This document shows, piece after piece, positions 1-10,125 of a DNA stretch of 64,000 bases. The stretch spans positions 226,001 to 290,000 of the forward strand of contig CAJNDS010002705.1 in assembly GCA_905221605.1 (NCBI GenBank). Direction: 5' to 3'. The notes under the pieces were generated by a model that saw nothing but the letters and a program-made list of their open reading frames with translations, made no database searches and was not told the origin of the DNA. The translations under genes were made by a program, and so were the position numbers. The DNA comes from Symbiodinium natans (lineage: Eukaryota; Sar; Dinophyceae; Suessiales; Symbiodiniaceae). Within the stretch, counting starts at the first letter, position 1. Each line of letters starts with the position of its first letter.

Positions 1-184
1 AAGTTGTTTGGGATTTTTTCAGGCCCCGGGGCCACAAAAGGCAGTGGGTCAGGGCGCGTAGGGGGGGGGGAGGGGGGTCAGGGGCTCAGGGGGGCCAAAG
101 GTGGGCCGGGAGGGGTTAGGGGGGTTAGGGGGGCAGGGAGGGTCAGAAGGCTCCGAATTTAGGGTTTTGACTTTTCTAAAGTAA

Positions 185-290
185 GGACCACGGTACTGGT
201 CCCGGTGCTACCGACCTCCGAGCTGTTGGAGGCGAACGACCTGGGTCGGCTTGTGCCATGGAGGTCGAGGGGCCCAACTAGGGGGCCGCC
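185..290. repeat. Dispersed repeat family N, copy 1
   Basis: About 100 bp here, including the stretch reading GGCGAACGACCTGGGTCGGC, reappear as the reverse complement at about 26,005-26,110 with only a few differences. No terminal inverted repeats are obvious and no open frame is convincing, so this is an unclassified dispersed repeat. It could also be a shared gene fragment. Confidence 0.55.
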
Positions 291-420
291 TAAGGGTTTA
301 GGGTTAAGTGGGCCTAGCTGATAACCGAGCCTTCTTTTTTGGAACCCCGATGGAAGCATGGCAGCGCCAACTCGACACCCCTAGGCCTCCCCCAAGCCTC
401 GACCTCAAGTTTGTCGATTT

Positions 421-625
421 CCCTAAGCCCTAAACCCTAAACCTTAAACCCTAAACCCTAACCCCTAAACCCTAAACCCTAAAACTTTCAATCCTAAACC
501 TTAAAACTTTAAACCCTAAACCCGAAAATCCGAAAACCCGAAAACCCTAAAACCCTAAAACCCTTAACCCTCAACCCTAAACCCTAAACCCTAAACCCTG
601 AAGCCTGAACCCTGAACCCTAAACT
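421..625. repeat. Degenerate ITS, CCCTAAA orientation
   Basis: Telomere-type heptamers with many substitutions (CCTTAAA, CCCGAAA, CCCTGAA) form the first large interstitial telomeric block. The degeneracy suggests an older insertion than the near-perfect arrays elsewhere. Confidence 0.85.
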
Positions 626-925
626 GGCCCTAGAGCAGCTTAGGCTCTGAAGCTCAGAGCCCTAGGGTTTGGGGCGGGGGGGGGGGGGGGGGGGGGTTGA
701 ACAAGTCCCTAAACCCGGAGCCCTTGACCCCCGACCTCAAGGCCAGCGGGCTATGCCTTTTCCCGAGGCCTTAATAAAGCCCTGAATCCTAAACCCTCAA
801 CCCTCAGCACCGGAACCCGGGACCCGCATCCCCACACCCCAAACCCTGATCCTTGAGCAAGCGAGGTCACATTGATCCAGGAACCGCCCGGCAAGATCAA
901 GTCCTCAGCCTCCCCGGCCGTTGTG

Positions 926-1038
926 TTAGGGTTTAGGGTTAGGGTTGAGGGTTGAGGGTTGAGGGTTGAGGGTTTAGGGTTGAGGGTTGAGGGTTGAGGG
1001 TTTAGGGTTCAGGGTTTAGGGTTTAGGGTTTAGGGTTG
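926..1038. repeat. ITS, TTTAGGG orientation with TTGAGGG variants
   Basis: TTTAGGG units are mixed with runs of the single-base variant TTGAGGG. The variant occurs in consecutive units, which indicates local amplification and not independent point mutation. Confidence 0.85.
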
Positions 1039-1090
1039 AGCCCTCCGTCCCAAGCATTGCGCCGCAGTTGTAGGCATGCCGGAAGTCGTG

Positions 1091-1245
1091 TACTTGAAGG
1101 TTCATGGTACTTACTAACCAATTATAACTGGGCTTATAACCCTACTGATAATTGGGATAACCCCTATAAGGCCCTTTAGGGGTATTCTAAGTTGGGCTAT
1201 AAGTACAGTTATAACTGGTGAGTAAGTACCATGAACCTTCAAGTA
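1091..1245. mobile_element. MITE family A, copy A1 (155 bp)
   Basis: A fold-back element starting TACTTGAAGGTTCATGGTAC and ending with its near-perfect inverse. Most of the left arm can pair with the right arm. The inner part carries short inverted TTATAA and GGGCTT motifs. No protein is encoded, so it is non-autonomous. The TA at each end fits a TA target duplication, shown by the empty site at 55.4 kb. Confidence 0.85.
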
Positions 1246-1540
1246 ATTACTACCCCGAAGGCCCCCAGAACCCTGAAAAGTCCCGACCCCTCCGGCCATG
1301 TTTGGGGTCATGCTGCCCTGCGTGCGAGTCCCCATAGCATCCATGCTTCAAGTGTTTGGGTTTGCTCTCCTCAACACAGACATTCTTCACGACAACCGCA
1401 TGGATTGTCCATAACTCAGATCGCGTTTTTAGACCAACGCGATCCTGGAAAATCACAGTTTGGAGTGCTGCCTAAGCGCTGGAAGTATTTTACATATCGA
1501 GTAAAACGCAATTTCTAAGCCTGCTCACTGGTCACACGTC
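1246..1540. other. Unique spacer without a supported gene
   Basis: About 300 bp with an open frame of some 90 codons on the plus strand that begins inside the preceding MITE. I see no motif, and the frame has no independent support. Confidence 0.4.
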
Positions 1541-1943
1541 GGGTTAGGGTTTAGGGTTTCGGGTTTCGGGTTTAGAATTTAGGGTCTAGGGTTCGGGTCT
1601 TGAGTGGCGGGTCTGAGGCTGGAGGGTGTTGGGCGCGGCTTTAGGATGAGGGTGGAGGTGTATAGAGCCGTAAAGCAACTTGGTTTGTTTCTGACAAAAG
1701 GGAGAAGAATCAAACAACCAATCAATAATTTTCCTCCCCCCGCCCCCTTCGCGCCCCCGCCGCTTGAACAACATTCTTCCTCTACGCCCTTGCTCGTGAC
1801 TAGTCTGGCAAAAAGAACCTGCAGAAACCTTCCCTTAGACAAGTACCCCCCCCAAGAAGCTAAACCTAGAGTACTGGGCGCTGGACGTAAGGCCCAGTCC
1901 CGGGAATATTTCTCTGAGGTTTGATTTGGGACCCCTACATGAT

Positions 1944-2039
1944 CCCAAACCCTAAACCCTAAACCCTAAACCCTAAACCCTAAACCCTAAACCCTAAACC
2001 CTAAACCCTAAACCCTAAACCCTAAACCCTAAACCCTAA
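1944..2039. repeat. Near-perfect ITS, CCCTAAA, about 13 units
   Basis: A clean CCCTAAA array with almost no substitutions, abruptly bordered by unique sequence on both sides. Its purity suggests recent origin or ongoing homogenisation. Confidence 0.95.
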
Positions 2040-2134
2040 GGTTTGGTGTGCCCCCCCACCAGCACCGGGAAACCCTAAACCCGATCCCAAGAACCCTGCT
2101 CGTGGCTTTGAGAAGTCAGCAACCTCTTCTGGGT

Positions 2135-2234
2135 TTTGGAGTACTGTACTTTAATACTTTTTTTTTGTTCTGGGTTCCTATTAGAGCTACTTATACCTAA
2201 AACGTATATACTTTTTTCCAGGGTCTACTCCAAA
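2135..2234. mobile_element. MITE-like family E, copy 1 (100 bp)
   Basis: The termini read TTTGGAGTA and TACTCCAAA as inverted repeats. The interior (ACTTTAATACTTTTTT, then GTTCTGGGTTCCTATTA) is almost the same as the copy at 44,375-44,472. Two copies over 40 kb apart with matching ends indicate a small mobile element. No coding capacity. Confidence 0.7.
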
Positions 2235-2571
2235 GGTAGGTCTTAGGGTCCTTTTTAAGTCCCTTAGTTTTGGGGGAACGTGAGGTTGGTTTCTAAAGCT
2301 CACCCCCCAAAAAAGAGGTTAAGGTTCTGTCGACATAACACGGCCAGAGTTGGCGTTGGCAGGGCGCGCACCACACCAAGAAGATGGCCGAGAACGACGG
2401 CAGGGTAATGGATTCAGGGGTTGAGGCGTTTAGGGTTGGGGTTCAGGGTGTAGACGTTCAGACGCTAGGGTTTAGACGTTTAGGGGGGTTAGGGGAATCC
2501 GTGTTTAAGGGGCTGGAGTGGCTTGTTGGTGAGTTTAGAATTTTAGTAACTAAAAATGCGGGTCCCGCCTA

Positions 2572-2930
2572 AATCCATGAAACCGAAAGAAGCCTAAATC
2601 TTTCATGCCCGCAAACCCTGCGCATCCTCATCTCCAAATGCCCTCAACCCATCAGGGACCCAGAGTAGGCCCTTATTACCTCGTTTTAGGGTTCAGGTTT
2701 CCTTATAAGATCTTATAAGCCCATGCAAACCAAAAAGGGCACCCTTTATTCCTAGGTTACTCTTGGGCCTAGAAACCCTCGAAGTTTACCCGAAGAGCCC
2801 AATACCCCTTGTTCAAGGTTACAATCAAAATTCAGGATCCTTGTAGAATTTAAGGTGTGCGCCTTAATTCAGGGGAAAGCCTGAGCCCGAAGCCCTAAAC
2901 CGCGAACACCCGAGAATCATCGTGGTCTCC
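2572..2930. other. Spacer with degraded MITE remnants
   Basis: The stretch holds fragments seen elsewhere: a piece ending CCTAGGTTACTCTTGGGCCTAG around 2,755-2,775 (also near 12.6 and 27.35 kb), and GAGCCCAATACCCCTTG near 2,800, which matches the family H terminus. No gene is apparent. Confidence 0.45.
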
Positions 2931-3014
2931 ATGGCTTCAGGCGGACCGAAACTCTTGGGCCTAGCCATTCTCGCCAGTGCCTGTGCAGCAGGCGCGTGCC
3001 TTAGGAGGCGTAGT
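2931..3014 (+). CDS. Possible first exon with signal-peptide-like start
   Basis: ATG in a good context (CTCCATGG) opens a frame of about 31 codons. It starts MASGGPKLLGLAILASACAA and continues into an Arg-rich stretch (LRRRS). A short polar N-terminus, a hydrophobic core rich in Leu/Ala and a basic end are what an ER signal peptide or signal anchor looks like. A GT at 3,015 could serve as donor; without splicing the frame stops at TGA near 3,024. The downstream partner exon is unknown (a phase-compatible candidate lies at about 3,697-3,779). Such a short frame can arise by chance. Confidence 0.25.
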
Positions 3015-3060
3015 GTAGGCCCATGAGGTGGTTTCAACCCTGCCCTAAACCCTGGTTTTC

Positions 3061-3148
3061 TTTGTGGTACTTTACCGTAACTTTAGATCCTTACCCTTTT
3101 TGGGTTTATTGGGTTTCTTAATAAGGCAGCTAAAAGTTTAATTTACAG
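3061..3148. repeat. Dispersed repeat family F, copy 1 (88 bp)
   Basis: TTTGTGGTACTTTACCGTAA through CAGCTAAAAGTTTAATTTA is repeated with a handful of changes at 57,655-57,742, same length and same orientation. Terminal inverted repeats are weak. It is probably another short non-autonomous element. Confidence 0.7.
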
Positions 3149-3999
3149 CTAATTTTCTGAGTGCAGCCAAGTTTTGGTGGTTGAGGGTTCAGGGTATCTC
3201 CCACTTGGGGTTGTGGCATTTAGGGCTTTCGGGTTGAGGTTCGGGTCTCTGCCTACCTCCAACCCTTCAGCACGAAGCTCTCCACCATATACCCATACAA
3301 AAAAAAACGAAAACAGGGAAAGAGCCACGTCGCATTGGCCCCGAAAACCCAAAACTCTGTGAGGCTTAACTGCAAGATTTGCTGAGGGCGCGCCTGAGGT
3401 GCAGCGCACATGCAGAGCCTCTTAAGCCCAAAGCCCTGTAAACCCCAAGCCCTTTGTTGAAACCCGAACACTAAACCCTAACCCTGCCCTTCATCGGTTT
3501 CTCTTGCTGTCGAATAATCGCCTGAGAACGCCCAAACGACACCCTGTTGGTCTGGTGTGGTCTCGGGGTAGACACCAGAACAACTTAAACCTAAACCCGA
3601 ACCTTGAATCCGAACTCCCTAAACCCCTAGACCCGGAACCCAAAACTCCTAAACCCTTAACCCGAATTTCCGAAACCCTAAAACCATAAACCTTTGAGCC
3701 AGGGCAGGAGTCGCAAAGCAAAGGCAACGCAGAGGCCGACAAAGGGCTGAGTTGGGCCTTTTGGGGCGTTTCTTCGGGGGTGGGTTTGGGTTTTGGGCCT
3801 GGAGGGGTTCAGGGATTCGGGCTTAGAGAGTTCAGGGTTGAGGGGTTTGCAGGTTTGGGGTTTAGGGTCTAGCGGTTGAGGGGTCGGGCTTAGAGAGTTC
3901 AGGGTCTGGTATTGGCTTAGGGTTTGGGACTTGGGGCCGGGAGGTTAGGGCCTAATTAGAGGTTTAGGGTTTTAGGGTTTGGGCTTGGGGTTCATAGAG

Positions 4000-4062
4000 T
4001 CTAGGGTTTAGGGTTTAGGGTTTAGGGTTTAGGGTTTAGGGTTTAGGGTTTAGGGTTTTAGG
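4000..4062. repeat. ITS, TTTAGGG, about 8 units
   Basis: A clean TTTAGGG block within a longer G-rich, telomere-like stretch (about 3,780-4,062). Only about 140 bp separate it from the CCCTAAA block at 4,201. Confidence 0.9.
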
Positions 4063-4200
4063 GCTCAAGGTTCGGAGAAAGTTCAGTTGCACTTTTATGG
4101 AGTGACAGGGTTGGGGTTCATGGGCTTAGAGTGTCCGGCTCAGGGGTTCGGGACTCTTTCTACCACAGCGGGGGTAGGTACCTAGGCACCTTAGGGAAGC

Positions 4201-4388
4201 ACCCTAAACCCTAAACCCTAAACCCTAAACCCTAAACCCTAAACCCTAAACCCTAAACCCTAAACCCTAAACCCTAAACCCTAAACCCTAAACCCTAAAC
4301 CCTAAACCTAAACCCTAAACCCTAAACCCTAAACCCTAAACCCTAAACCCTAAACCCTAAACCCTAAACCCTAAACCCTAAACCCTAA
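4201..4388. repeat. Longest pure ITS in the window, CCCTAAA, about 27 units
   Basis: About 188 bp of nearly perfect CCCTAAA with one unit shortened to CCTAAA. It faces opposite to the TTTAGGG blocks on either side, so it cannot be a remnant of a single chromosome end. Confidence 0.95.
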
Positions 4389-4710
4389 GTTTAGAGAGCC
4401 TTACGGGGCCTTACGGGGCCCTTAGGGACCCTATCAAACTGCTTCAGCCGCAGCGCCAGGCATCGGCCGGCGGCAGCGAAGGCCAATCGTAGCTTGCAGG
4501 TTCTAGTCATCTAAACCTAAGCCCTAGGGCTTAGGGTTTAGGGTTTAGGGTTTAGGGTCTATGAACCCTATTTCACCTCATTAGCCCGATTAAGCCCTAG
4601 TAGCCCTGTTAACTCTATTAGCCCTATTAGCACTATTAGCCCGATTTGGAGGGCTCCTAAATCCCAAACCCTAGCCCCGACCTCCTAAGCTCGTGATCCC
4701 TGAGCCGCAC

Positions 4711-4846
4711 AGGGTTTAGGGTTTTGGGTTTAGCGTTTAGGGTTTGGGTTTAGGGTTTAGGGTTTAGGGTTTAGGGTTTAGGGTTTAGGGTTTAGGGTTT
4801 AGGGTTTAGGGTTTAGGGTTTAGGGTTTAGGGTTTAGGGTTTAGGG
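4711..4846. repeat. ITS, TTTAGGG, about 18 units
   Basis: Degenerate at its left edge (TTTTGGG, TTTAGCG) and pure to the right, ending sharply at GGGCCC. The gradient fits decay at the edges of an amplified core. Confidence 0.93.
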
Positions 4847-4940
4847 GCCCTAAGCCCTGCACCCCTGCTCCATGGGCGGAGGCGGGCAAGAGGCGGTCGG
4901 CACGAGTGGAGAAGGCTTCCTGGCCAGAAGTGCTTGCTTT

Positions 4941-5086
4941 CAGGGTTTAGGTTTAGGGTTTAGGGTTTAGGGTTTAGGGTTTAGGGTTTAGGGTTTAGGG
5001 TTTAGGGTTCAGGGTTCAGGGTTCAGGGTTCAGGGTTCAGGGTTCAGGGTTCAGGGTTCAGGGTTCAGGGTTCAGGGTTCAGGGTT
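4941..5086. repeat. ITS with a switch from TTTAGGG to TTCAGGG
   Basis: About ten TTTAGGG units change abruptly, at about 5,008, into about eleven consecutive TTCAGGG units. A single variant unit has evidently been copied repeatedly in place, as in replication slippage or unequal exchange. Confidence 0.93.
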
Positions 5087-5114
5087 CCGGGTGTAGAAGC
5101 CCTTCGCTCCTCAG

Positions 5115-5334
5115 CCCTAAACCCTAAACTCCTACAAGCCCTGAAGCCTAAACCCTAAGCTCCTACAAGCCCTAAACCCTAAACTCCTACAAGCCCTGAA
5201 GCCTAAACCCTAAGCTCCTACAAGCCCTAAACCCTAAACTCCTACAAGCCCTGAAGCCTAAACCCTAAGCTCCTACAAGCCCTAAACCCTAAACTCCTAC
5301 AAGCCCTGAAGCCTAAACCCTAAGCTCCTACAAG
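5115..5334. repeat. 55-bp higher-order telomeric repeat, four copies
   Basis: A 55-bp unit is repeated four times head to tail. It consists of two CCCTAAA units, CTCCTACAAG, CCCTGAA, GCCTAAA, CCCTAAG and a second CTCCTACAAG. Degenerate half-units continue to about 5,450. This is an alpha-satellite-style higher-order repeat built from telomeric heptamers plus a private decamer. Confidence 0.93.
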
Positions 5335-5454
5335 CCCTAAACCCTAAACCCCTACAAGCCCTAAACCCTAAACCCTGAACTATTACAAGCCCCTAAACCC
5401 TAAACTCCTACACGCCCTAAACCGTAAAGCCCTAAACTCCTACAAGCCCCGAAT

Positions 5455-6440
5455 CCCCCCCCAACAACCCCCCAGCCACGCCCTGATCGCAGAGGCCTGG
5501 CGGAGGACCTCTCAGGCCCGAAGCCGCTCCAAGAGTTCCACAAGACGGCCAGGTGCTCGGCGAACCCTAAACCCTAAACCCTAAACCCTAAACCCTTTGT
5601 TAAAAGTTTACTGCTTAGGGCTTAGGGTTTCGGGTCTGGGGTCTATGCGTGTTGTTTTTTCGGGGTTTTGTGTTTAGGGTTTGTGTGCTCTTCGCGCCGT
5701 TTTTTTTTGTTTTTTTTTGGGGGGGGGTTTAGTGTGTTTTTGTGTTTGTTTAGGGCTTGGAAACTTTGCGGCTGAATGCTTGCTTGGTGTTTGTTGAGAG
5801 TGCTAGAGTCAAGGACTTTGGTTGGTTTGTCTGCTCAGGGCGCTAGGGCTTTGGCTGCTTTGAATCGTGAATCTCAGGTAGACCTGCAACTTGCGGGTAT
5901 CACCTATGGGCCCTAAACCCTGTACGTTCGACCGCAAACCCGAAAGCCACACCCTACTCAAACAACGCAAAAAGGGTAAGTGTCTCACCTCTGGAGGCGA
6001 ATGCGCCAAACCCTAAGCTGTAGGGAAAAGCTGAGGTTCGCGCGCTTCGCGTCTCTCGGGGGCAGCAGCAGCCGGATCAGCCACACGGGCTTCAAGATGT
6101 GTGGATTTCGGAGTTTAGGGTTTAGGGTTTGGGTTTTTAGGGTTTAAGGTTTTGGGTCTTTGGGGGTGTTTGGGGATTCAAGTTTAGGCTTCTAGGTTCA
6201 GGGATATGCTTCAAAGAATAAATACCCTAACCCCCAGGTTATTCTGAGAACCATGCCTCCGGCCGCACTGTTTAGGGATACGGGCCTTAAGTAAACCTTT
6301 CACCTGAACCATAAACCCTTAGCCCTAAAAATCCGAACCCTGACCCCCGGCGTGTGGTTGATCTTATAGGGGCTGAGGCACACACACACACACACACACA
6401 CACACCGAGCCCCCCGCCCACTTTTCTTACCCCTTAAACC
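5455..6440. other. Mixed spacer, no supported gene
   Basis: The stretch holds a short CCCTAAA block (5,563-5,596), T/G-rich low-complexity sequence (5,640-5,760) and unique sequence to 6,110. A (CA)n tract lies at 6,381-6,405. A consensus-like splice donor (GGGTAAGTG) occurs near 5,975 without a clear exon. Confidence 0.4.
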
Positions 6441-6444
6441 CCAG

Positions 6445-6604
6445 ACCCTAAACCCTAACCCTAAACCCTAAACCCTAAACCCTAAACCCTAAACCCTAAA
6501 CCCTAAACCCTAAACCCTAAACCCTAAACCCTAAACCCTAAGCCCTAAGCCCTAAGCCCTAAACCCTAAACCCTAAACCCTAAACCCTAAACCCTAAACC
6601 CTAG
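6445..6604. repeat. ITS, CCCTAAA, about 22 units with CCCTAAG run
   Basis: A pure CCCTAAA array containing three consecutive CCCTAAG units in its middle, again a variant amplified as a run. Confidence 0.93.
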
Positions 6605-6912
6605 CCCTTGCCCCAAACCTTATGCCCTAAACCCTAAACCCGTTCAAATAGAAAGCCCCAAGAATGACCTTTCCCACCCCCCACCCCCTCTTTGCGTTCC
6701 TACCACGTTCCTGGGGTTCGCAAATCCCGGTGCTGAACCTTAAACTGCAAACCCTAAGCCCGAAATATCCCAAACCTGTGAAAGGCTTACAAGATATGAG
6801 GCTTTAGGATCCTAAACCCTAAAACCTAAACCCTCAACCGCAAGGGCTGGGCTTTGGGGTCTGACTTCTTGCAACTTCGGACTTAGGGCGTTTTGGGCTG
6901 TCGGTTTAAGGG

Positions 6913-7152
6913 TACTTGGAGGTTCAGGGTACGTACTAACCAATTATATCTGTACTTATAGCCCACTTATAAGACCTTCAAGTGCCCTAATAGGTTATAA
7001 GTACAGCTCCCCTGAACCCTGAACCCTAAACCCTAAACCCTAAACCCTAAATCCTAAACCCTAAACCCTTACAAGCATATATATATATATATTTATATTT
7101 ATATATGTATGGAGTTATAATTGGGTTAATAGGTACCCTGAACCTCCAAGTA
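6913..7152. mobile_element. MITE family A, copy A2, split by telomeric DNA
   Basis: The left arm (TACTTGGAGG to GGTTATAAGTACAG, 6,913-7,006) and right arm (GTTATAATTGGG to CCTCCAAGTA, about 7,113-7,152) match an intact family A copy such as 22,597-22,740. Between them are about 107 bp not found in other copies: CCCTGAA/CCCTAAA units followed by an AT-rich microsatellite. The telomeric tract therefore entered, or grew inside, an existing MITE. Confidence 0.85.
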
Positions 7153-7195
7153 GTTATATGGGCCCCTGACATGGCTCCCTTTATCTCCTTTAAGG

Positions 7196-7298
7196 GGTTC
7201 TGAAGTATTGGCCCTTGGGTGGTATAGGGGTTTAGGGTTTAGGGTTTAGGGTTTAGGGTTTAGGGTGGGTATGTTAAGGGCCCATACTGAGGGACCGT
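7196..7298. mobile_element. MITE-like family M, copy M2, with internal TTTAGGG
   Basis: GAAGTATTGGCCCTTGGGT on the left and GGGCCCATACTGAGGGACCG on the right match the two ends of copy M1 (13,926-14,013). The centre, which in M1 reads CTATAGGG-like sequence, is replaced here by five or six TTTAGGG units (7,227-7,266). Confidence 0.7.
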
Positions 7299-7369
7299 GC
7301 AACTACCCCAAGACTAGGGTCTGGGGTTTAGGGCAGCTTGTACCGCGAACCTTTCTTTCGTTTTTGCAG

Positions 7370-7452
7370 AGTTTCGGTGTTCGAGTACGCGCTGAGGTGC
7401 ATGCTCGGTGAGAGCCTACATCTCCTTATCAAGGCAGCCGGCTCTGTTGCAG
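7370..7452 (+). CDS. Candidate internal exon
   Basis: A polypyrimidine stretch ending TTTTTGCAG precedes an open segment, and GCAG/GTTGCG closes it, so both borders look like spliceosomal sites. One frame reads VSVFEYALRCMLGESLHLLI and on to KAAGSVA, a helix-like mix of hydrophobic and polar residues. Family unknown. The segment is short and other frames are partly open, so chance is not excluded. Confidence 0.3.
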
Positions 7453-7657
7453 GTTGCGGGCTTTAGGGTTCAGGGTTTAGGGTTTAAGATGGTTTAAGGT
7501 TTAGGGCCCCAACGGTTACGAGTTCAGGAATTCGGGTTTGGAGGCTTAGGGGTTTAACATTTGGTATGTGTGTGCTGACTTGCATTATTTAGGTTTTGCC
7601 TGACTCTCCAATTACGTGACACCATGATGGCTATCATATCTAGCTATCATAACTAGC

Positions 7658-7801
7658 TACTTGGAGGTTCATGGTACTTCTGAACCAATTATAACTGTTC
7701 TTATAACCCACTTATAAGCCCCCTGAATTGCCCTAGTATAGTTGTAGGTACAGTTACAAGTACAGTGATGATTGGTTAACAAGTACCATGAACACCAAGT
7801 A
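7658..7801. mobile_element. MITE family A, copy A3 (144 bp)
   Basis: Begins TACTTGGAGGTTCATGGTAC and ends ACCAAGTA with a damaged right terminus (AACACCAAG instead of AACCTCCAAG). The internal TTATAACCCACTTATAAGCC matches copy A5, placing it in the 144-bp subfamily. Confidence 0.8.
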
Positions 7802-7885
7802 TCAAGGTTTCTGTGCGCACTCTTCAATGGCGTCAGAGGTATTGCAAAATTTTGTCGGCCTCGGTTTTTCTGCCTCACCTCGAGA

Positions 7886-7931
7886 GCCCAATGCCCCTTA
7901 GTTAAGGCATATGACTTAAGGGGTATTGGGC
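7886..7931. mobile_element. Minimal family H fold-back (46 bp)
   Basis: GCCCAATGCCCCTTA is followed after about 16 bp by its imperfect inverse TAAGGGGTATTGGGC. Related termini occur near 2,800, at 14,083-14,275, near 51,915 and near 63,265, so this is a very short palindromic member of a dispersed family. Confidence 0.55.
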
Positions 7932-8483
7932 CCTAAGCCCTAAAACCTAAACCCTAAACCCTGAACCCTGAACCCTAAACCCTAAACCCTAAACCCCGAA
8001 TCCCCCAACCCCCGACCTTTTCCTTCCCGGTTAACGACCCTACATTCGGCCCAGGTGAAAAGCGAGCTCCTTGACTGGGCATGTGCAGAGTATGGGGGGT
8101 TTTCGGGTACGGCGTTAGGGGTGTCGGGGTTTAGGTCTTGACGATTTTTGGGGGCTTTTGGGGTATCAGAGTTTCGGTGCGGGATGGGGAGCTGAGAGTT
8201 TAGGGTGTAGGGTTTAGGGTTTAGGGTTTAGGGTTCAGGGTTTTCGGGGTTCAGGGTTTAGGCATTTGAAGGGTTCAGGGATTAGGCATTTAGGGTTCGT
8301 GGTTTTAGGGGTTCAGGGGCATTTTGGCCTTTAGGGTCAGGGTTTAGGTATGTGGGTAGTTCTGTAAACTCGGGTCCTTTTTGGGGGGGTCCTTCTTTAC
8401 ACGGTGCCGTAGTTGATCGGGGACCCCAAAAGGGACCACAATTTGGGGAACTAGTTTAAGGGTTTAGGGCTTAGGGTTTGTAC

Positions 8484-8535
8484 AGGGTTTAGGGTTTAGG
8501 GTTTAGGGTTTAGGGTTTAGGGTTTAGGATTTAGG
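8484..8535. repeat. ITS, TTTAGGG, about 7 units
   Basis: A short clean array, one of several small TTTAGGG blocks between 8.2 and 8.6 kb. Confidence 0.9.
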
Positions 8536-8626
8536 GTTTGGGGTACAGCTCGGCCCATGCCGGCGGGGCTTCAGGCCAGGCTTGTAGAATAAGGATCCAG
8601 GGCGCCTTGTGGTGGGCCTGGGCAAT

Positions 8627-8790
8627 AAACCCTAAACCCTAAACCCTAAGCCCTAAGCCCTAAGCCCTAAGCCCTAAACCCTAAACCCTAAACCCTAAAC
8701 CCTAAACCCTAAACCCTAAACCCTAAACCCTAAACCCTAAACCCTAAACCCTAAACCCTAAACCCTAAACCCTAAACCCTACCCTAAACC
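8627..8790. repeat. ITS, CCCTAAA, about 23 units with CCCTAAG run
   Basis: Four consecutive CCCTAAG units near the left end are followed by pure CCCTAAA. An AAAAATACGAAAAAAA-type A-rich stretch follows directly. Confidence 0.93.
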
Positions 8791-9409
8791 ATGAAAAATA
8801 CGAAAAAAACAACCAGAAAAAATACGAAAAAAAGCCTGGACCCTTCCAGGAGCATCCTTAAAGTATCAGCAGCCCCATCCCGAAATCTGAAGTCGCGAAA
8901 TGTACATCTACATAAATGGGGTTAGGGTTTAGGGTTTAGGGTTTAGGGTTTAGGGTATAAACCCCCATATACAGTACGGCACCCTTAGAAGAAGGACCCC
9001 AAAAAGGGTACCCTAATTTAGCACGTAAATACACATAGACAGAGAGAAGAGGCACGGAACAGATGCCCAGGGCAAGCCGAACACTGAAACCCAACGATCC
9101 TGCACAGCTGCCTGCGCGCACTTGCTAACACACCTTTTCCTTCCAGGCCTCGTGAGATGCCAAAGCCCCGAAACTGTCTGAGTCTAAACCAAACTTTCCA
9201 AAACACAAGCCCAAAACCCTCAAAACCCTAAAATCGATCCAAGTCCCACGAAGCCCTAGAAATCCTAAGTGGCGCAGCCCCAAGAGCTCTTAAACCCTAA
9301 GCCCGAAACCCGAAGCCCCAAACCTTTAACTTCCTAAACCCTCTGCCTCCAAAGCTTGTCCACGGACCCCGCGCCCTAACCCTTTTTTTCCTTAAACTCT
9401 CTAACCTTC

Positions 9410-9608
9410 CCTAAACCCTATAAACCCTATAAACCCTATAAACCCTATAAACCCTATAAACCCTATAGACCCTATAAACCCTATAAACCCTATAAACCCT
9501 ATAAACCCTCTAAACCCTATAGACCCTATAAACCCTAAAAACCCTATAAACCTTAAACCCTAAACCCTAAACCCTCAACCCTAAACCCTAAACCCTAAAC
9601 CCTAAACC
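9410..9608. repeat. Nonamer array CCCTATAAA grading into CCCTAAA
   Basis: From about 9,410 to 9,555 the unit is the 9-mer CCCTATAAA, which then passes into ordinary CCCTAAA. The 9-mer is a telomeric heptamer enlarged by a TA and then amplified. Confidence 0.92.
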
Positions 9609-10046
9609 CCACGCTTTCTGAGGTTCTTTTGGCAGCCAGCAGTTGCCACGGCCTTGGCCGAGATGCGGCGTAGCGCCGTGCATACCTACCAGGAGGCTCC
9701 TGGGGTTCAGGGTTTAGGGTTTAGGGTTTAGGGTTTAGGGTTTAGGGTTTAAGGTTTCGGGTTTAGGGTTTAGGGTTTAGGGTTCTCGTTTAGGGTTTAG
9801 GGTTCAGGGTTCAGGGTTCTCAGGGTCTAGGACTCTCGGGTTTTGGGTTTAGGGCTCAGAGGGGCTAGGGTTTGGGGCTTAGTGGGGTTCAAGGTTTGTA
9901 GTTTTGAGGGTGAATTAAACTTATCACTATCCATGACTCGGCTTTGGAGGCTCAAGCTCTGGATTTCGTCATCTTGGGTGGGACTTGCGGTTGGGGTCTG
10001 GGGCTTTGAACGGTTACCTTGGAGGTTGCGAGGGCCACTAAACGTC

Positions 10047-10125
10047 CTAAACCCTAAACCCTAAACCCTAAACCCTAAACCTAAACCCTAAACCCTAAAC
10101 CCTAAACCCTAAACCCTAAACCCTA
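10047..10125. repeat. ITS, CCCTAAA, about 11 units
   Basis: A near-pure block with one shortened unit. Further blocks follow in alternating orientation at 10,240-10,292 (TTTAGGG) and 10,445-10,502 (CCCTAAA). Confidence 0.92.

Noticed and set aside
5115-5450. CRISPR-like array of regular repeats
   Set aside because: The 55-bp units are directly adjacent with no unique spacers, and the repeats are telomeric.
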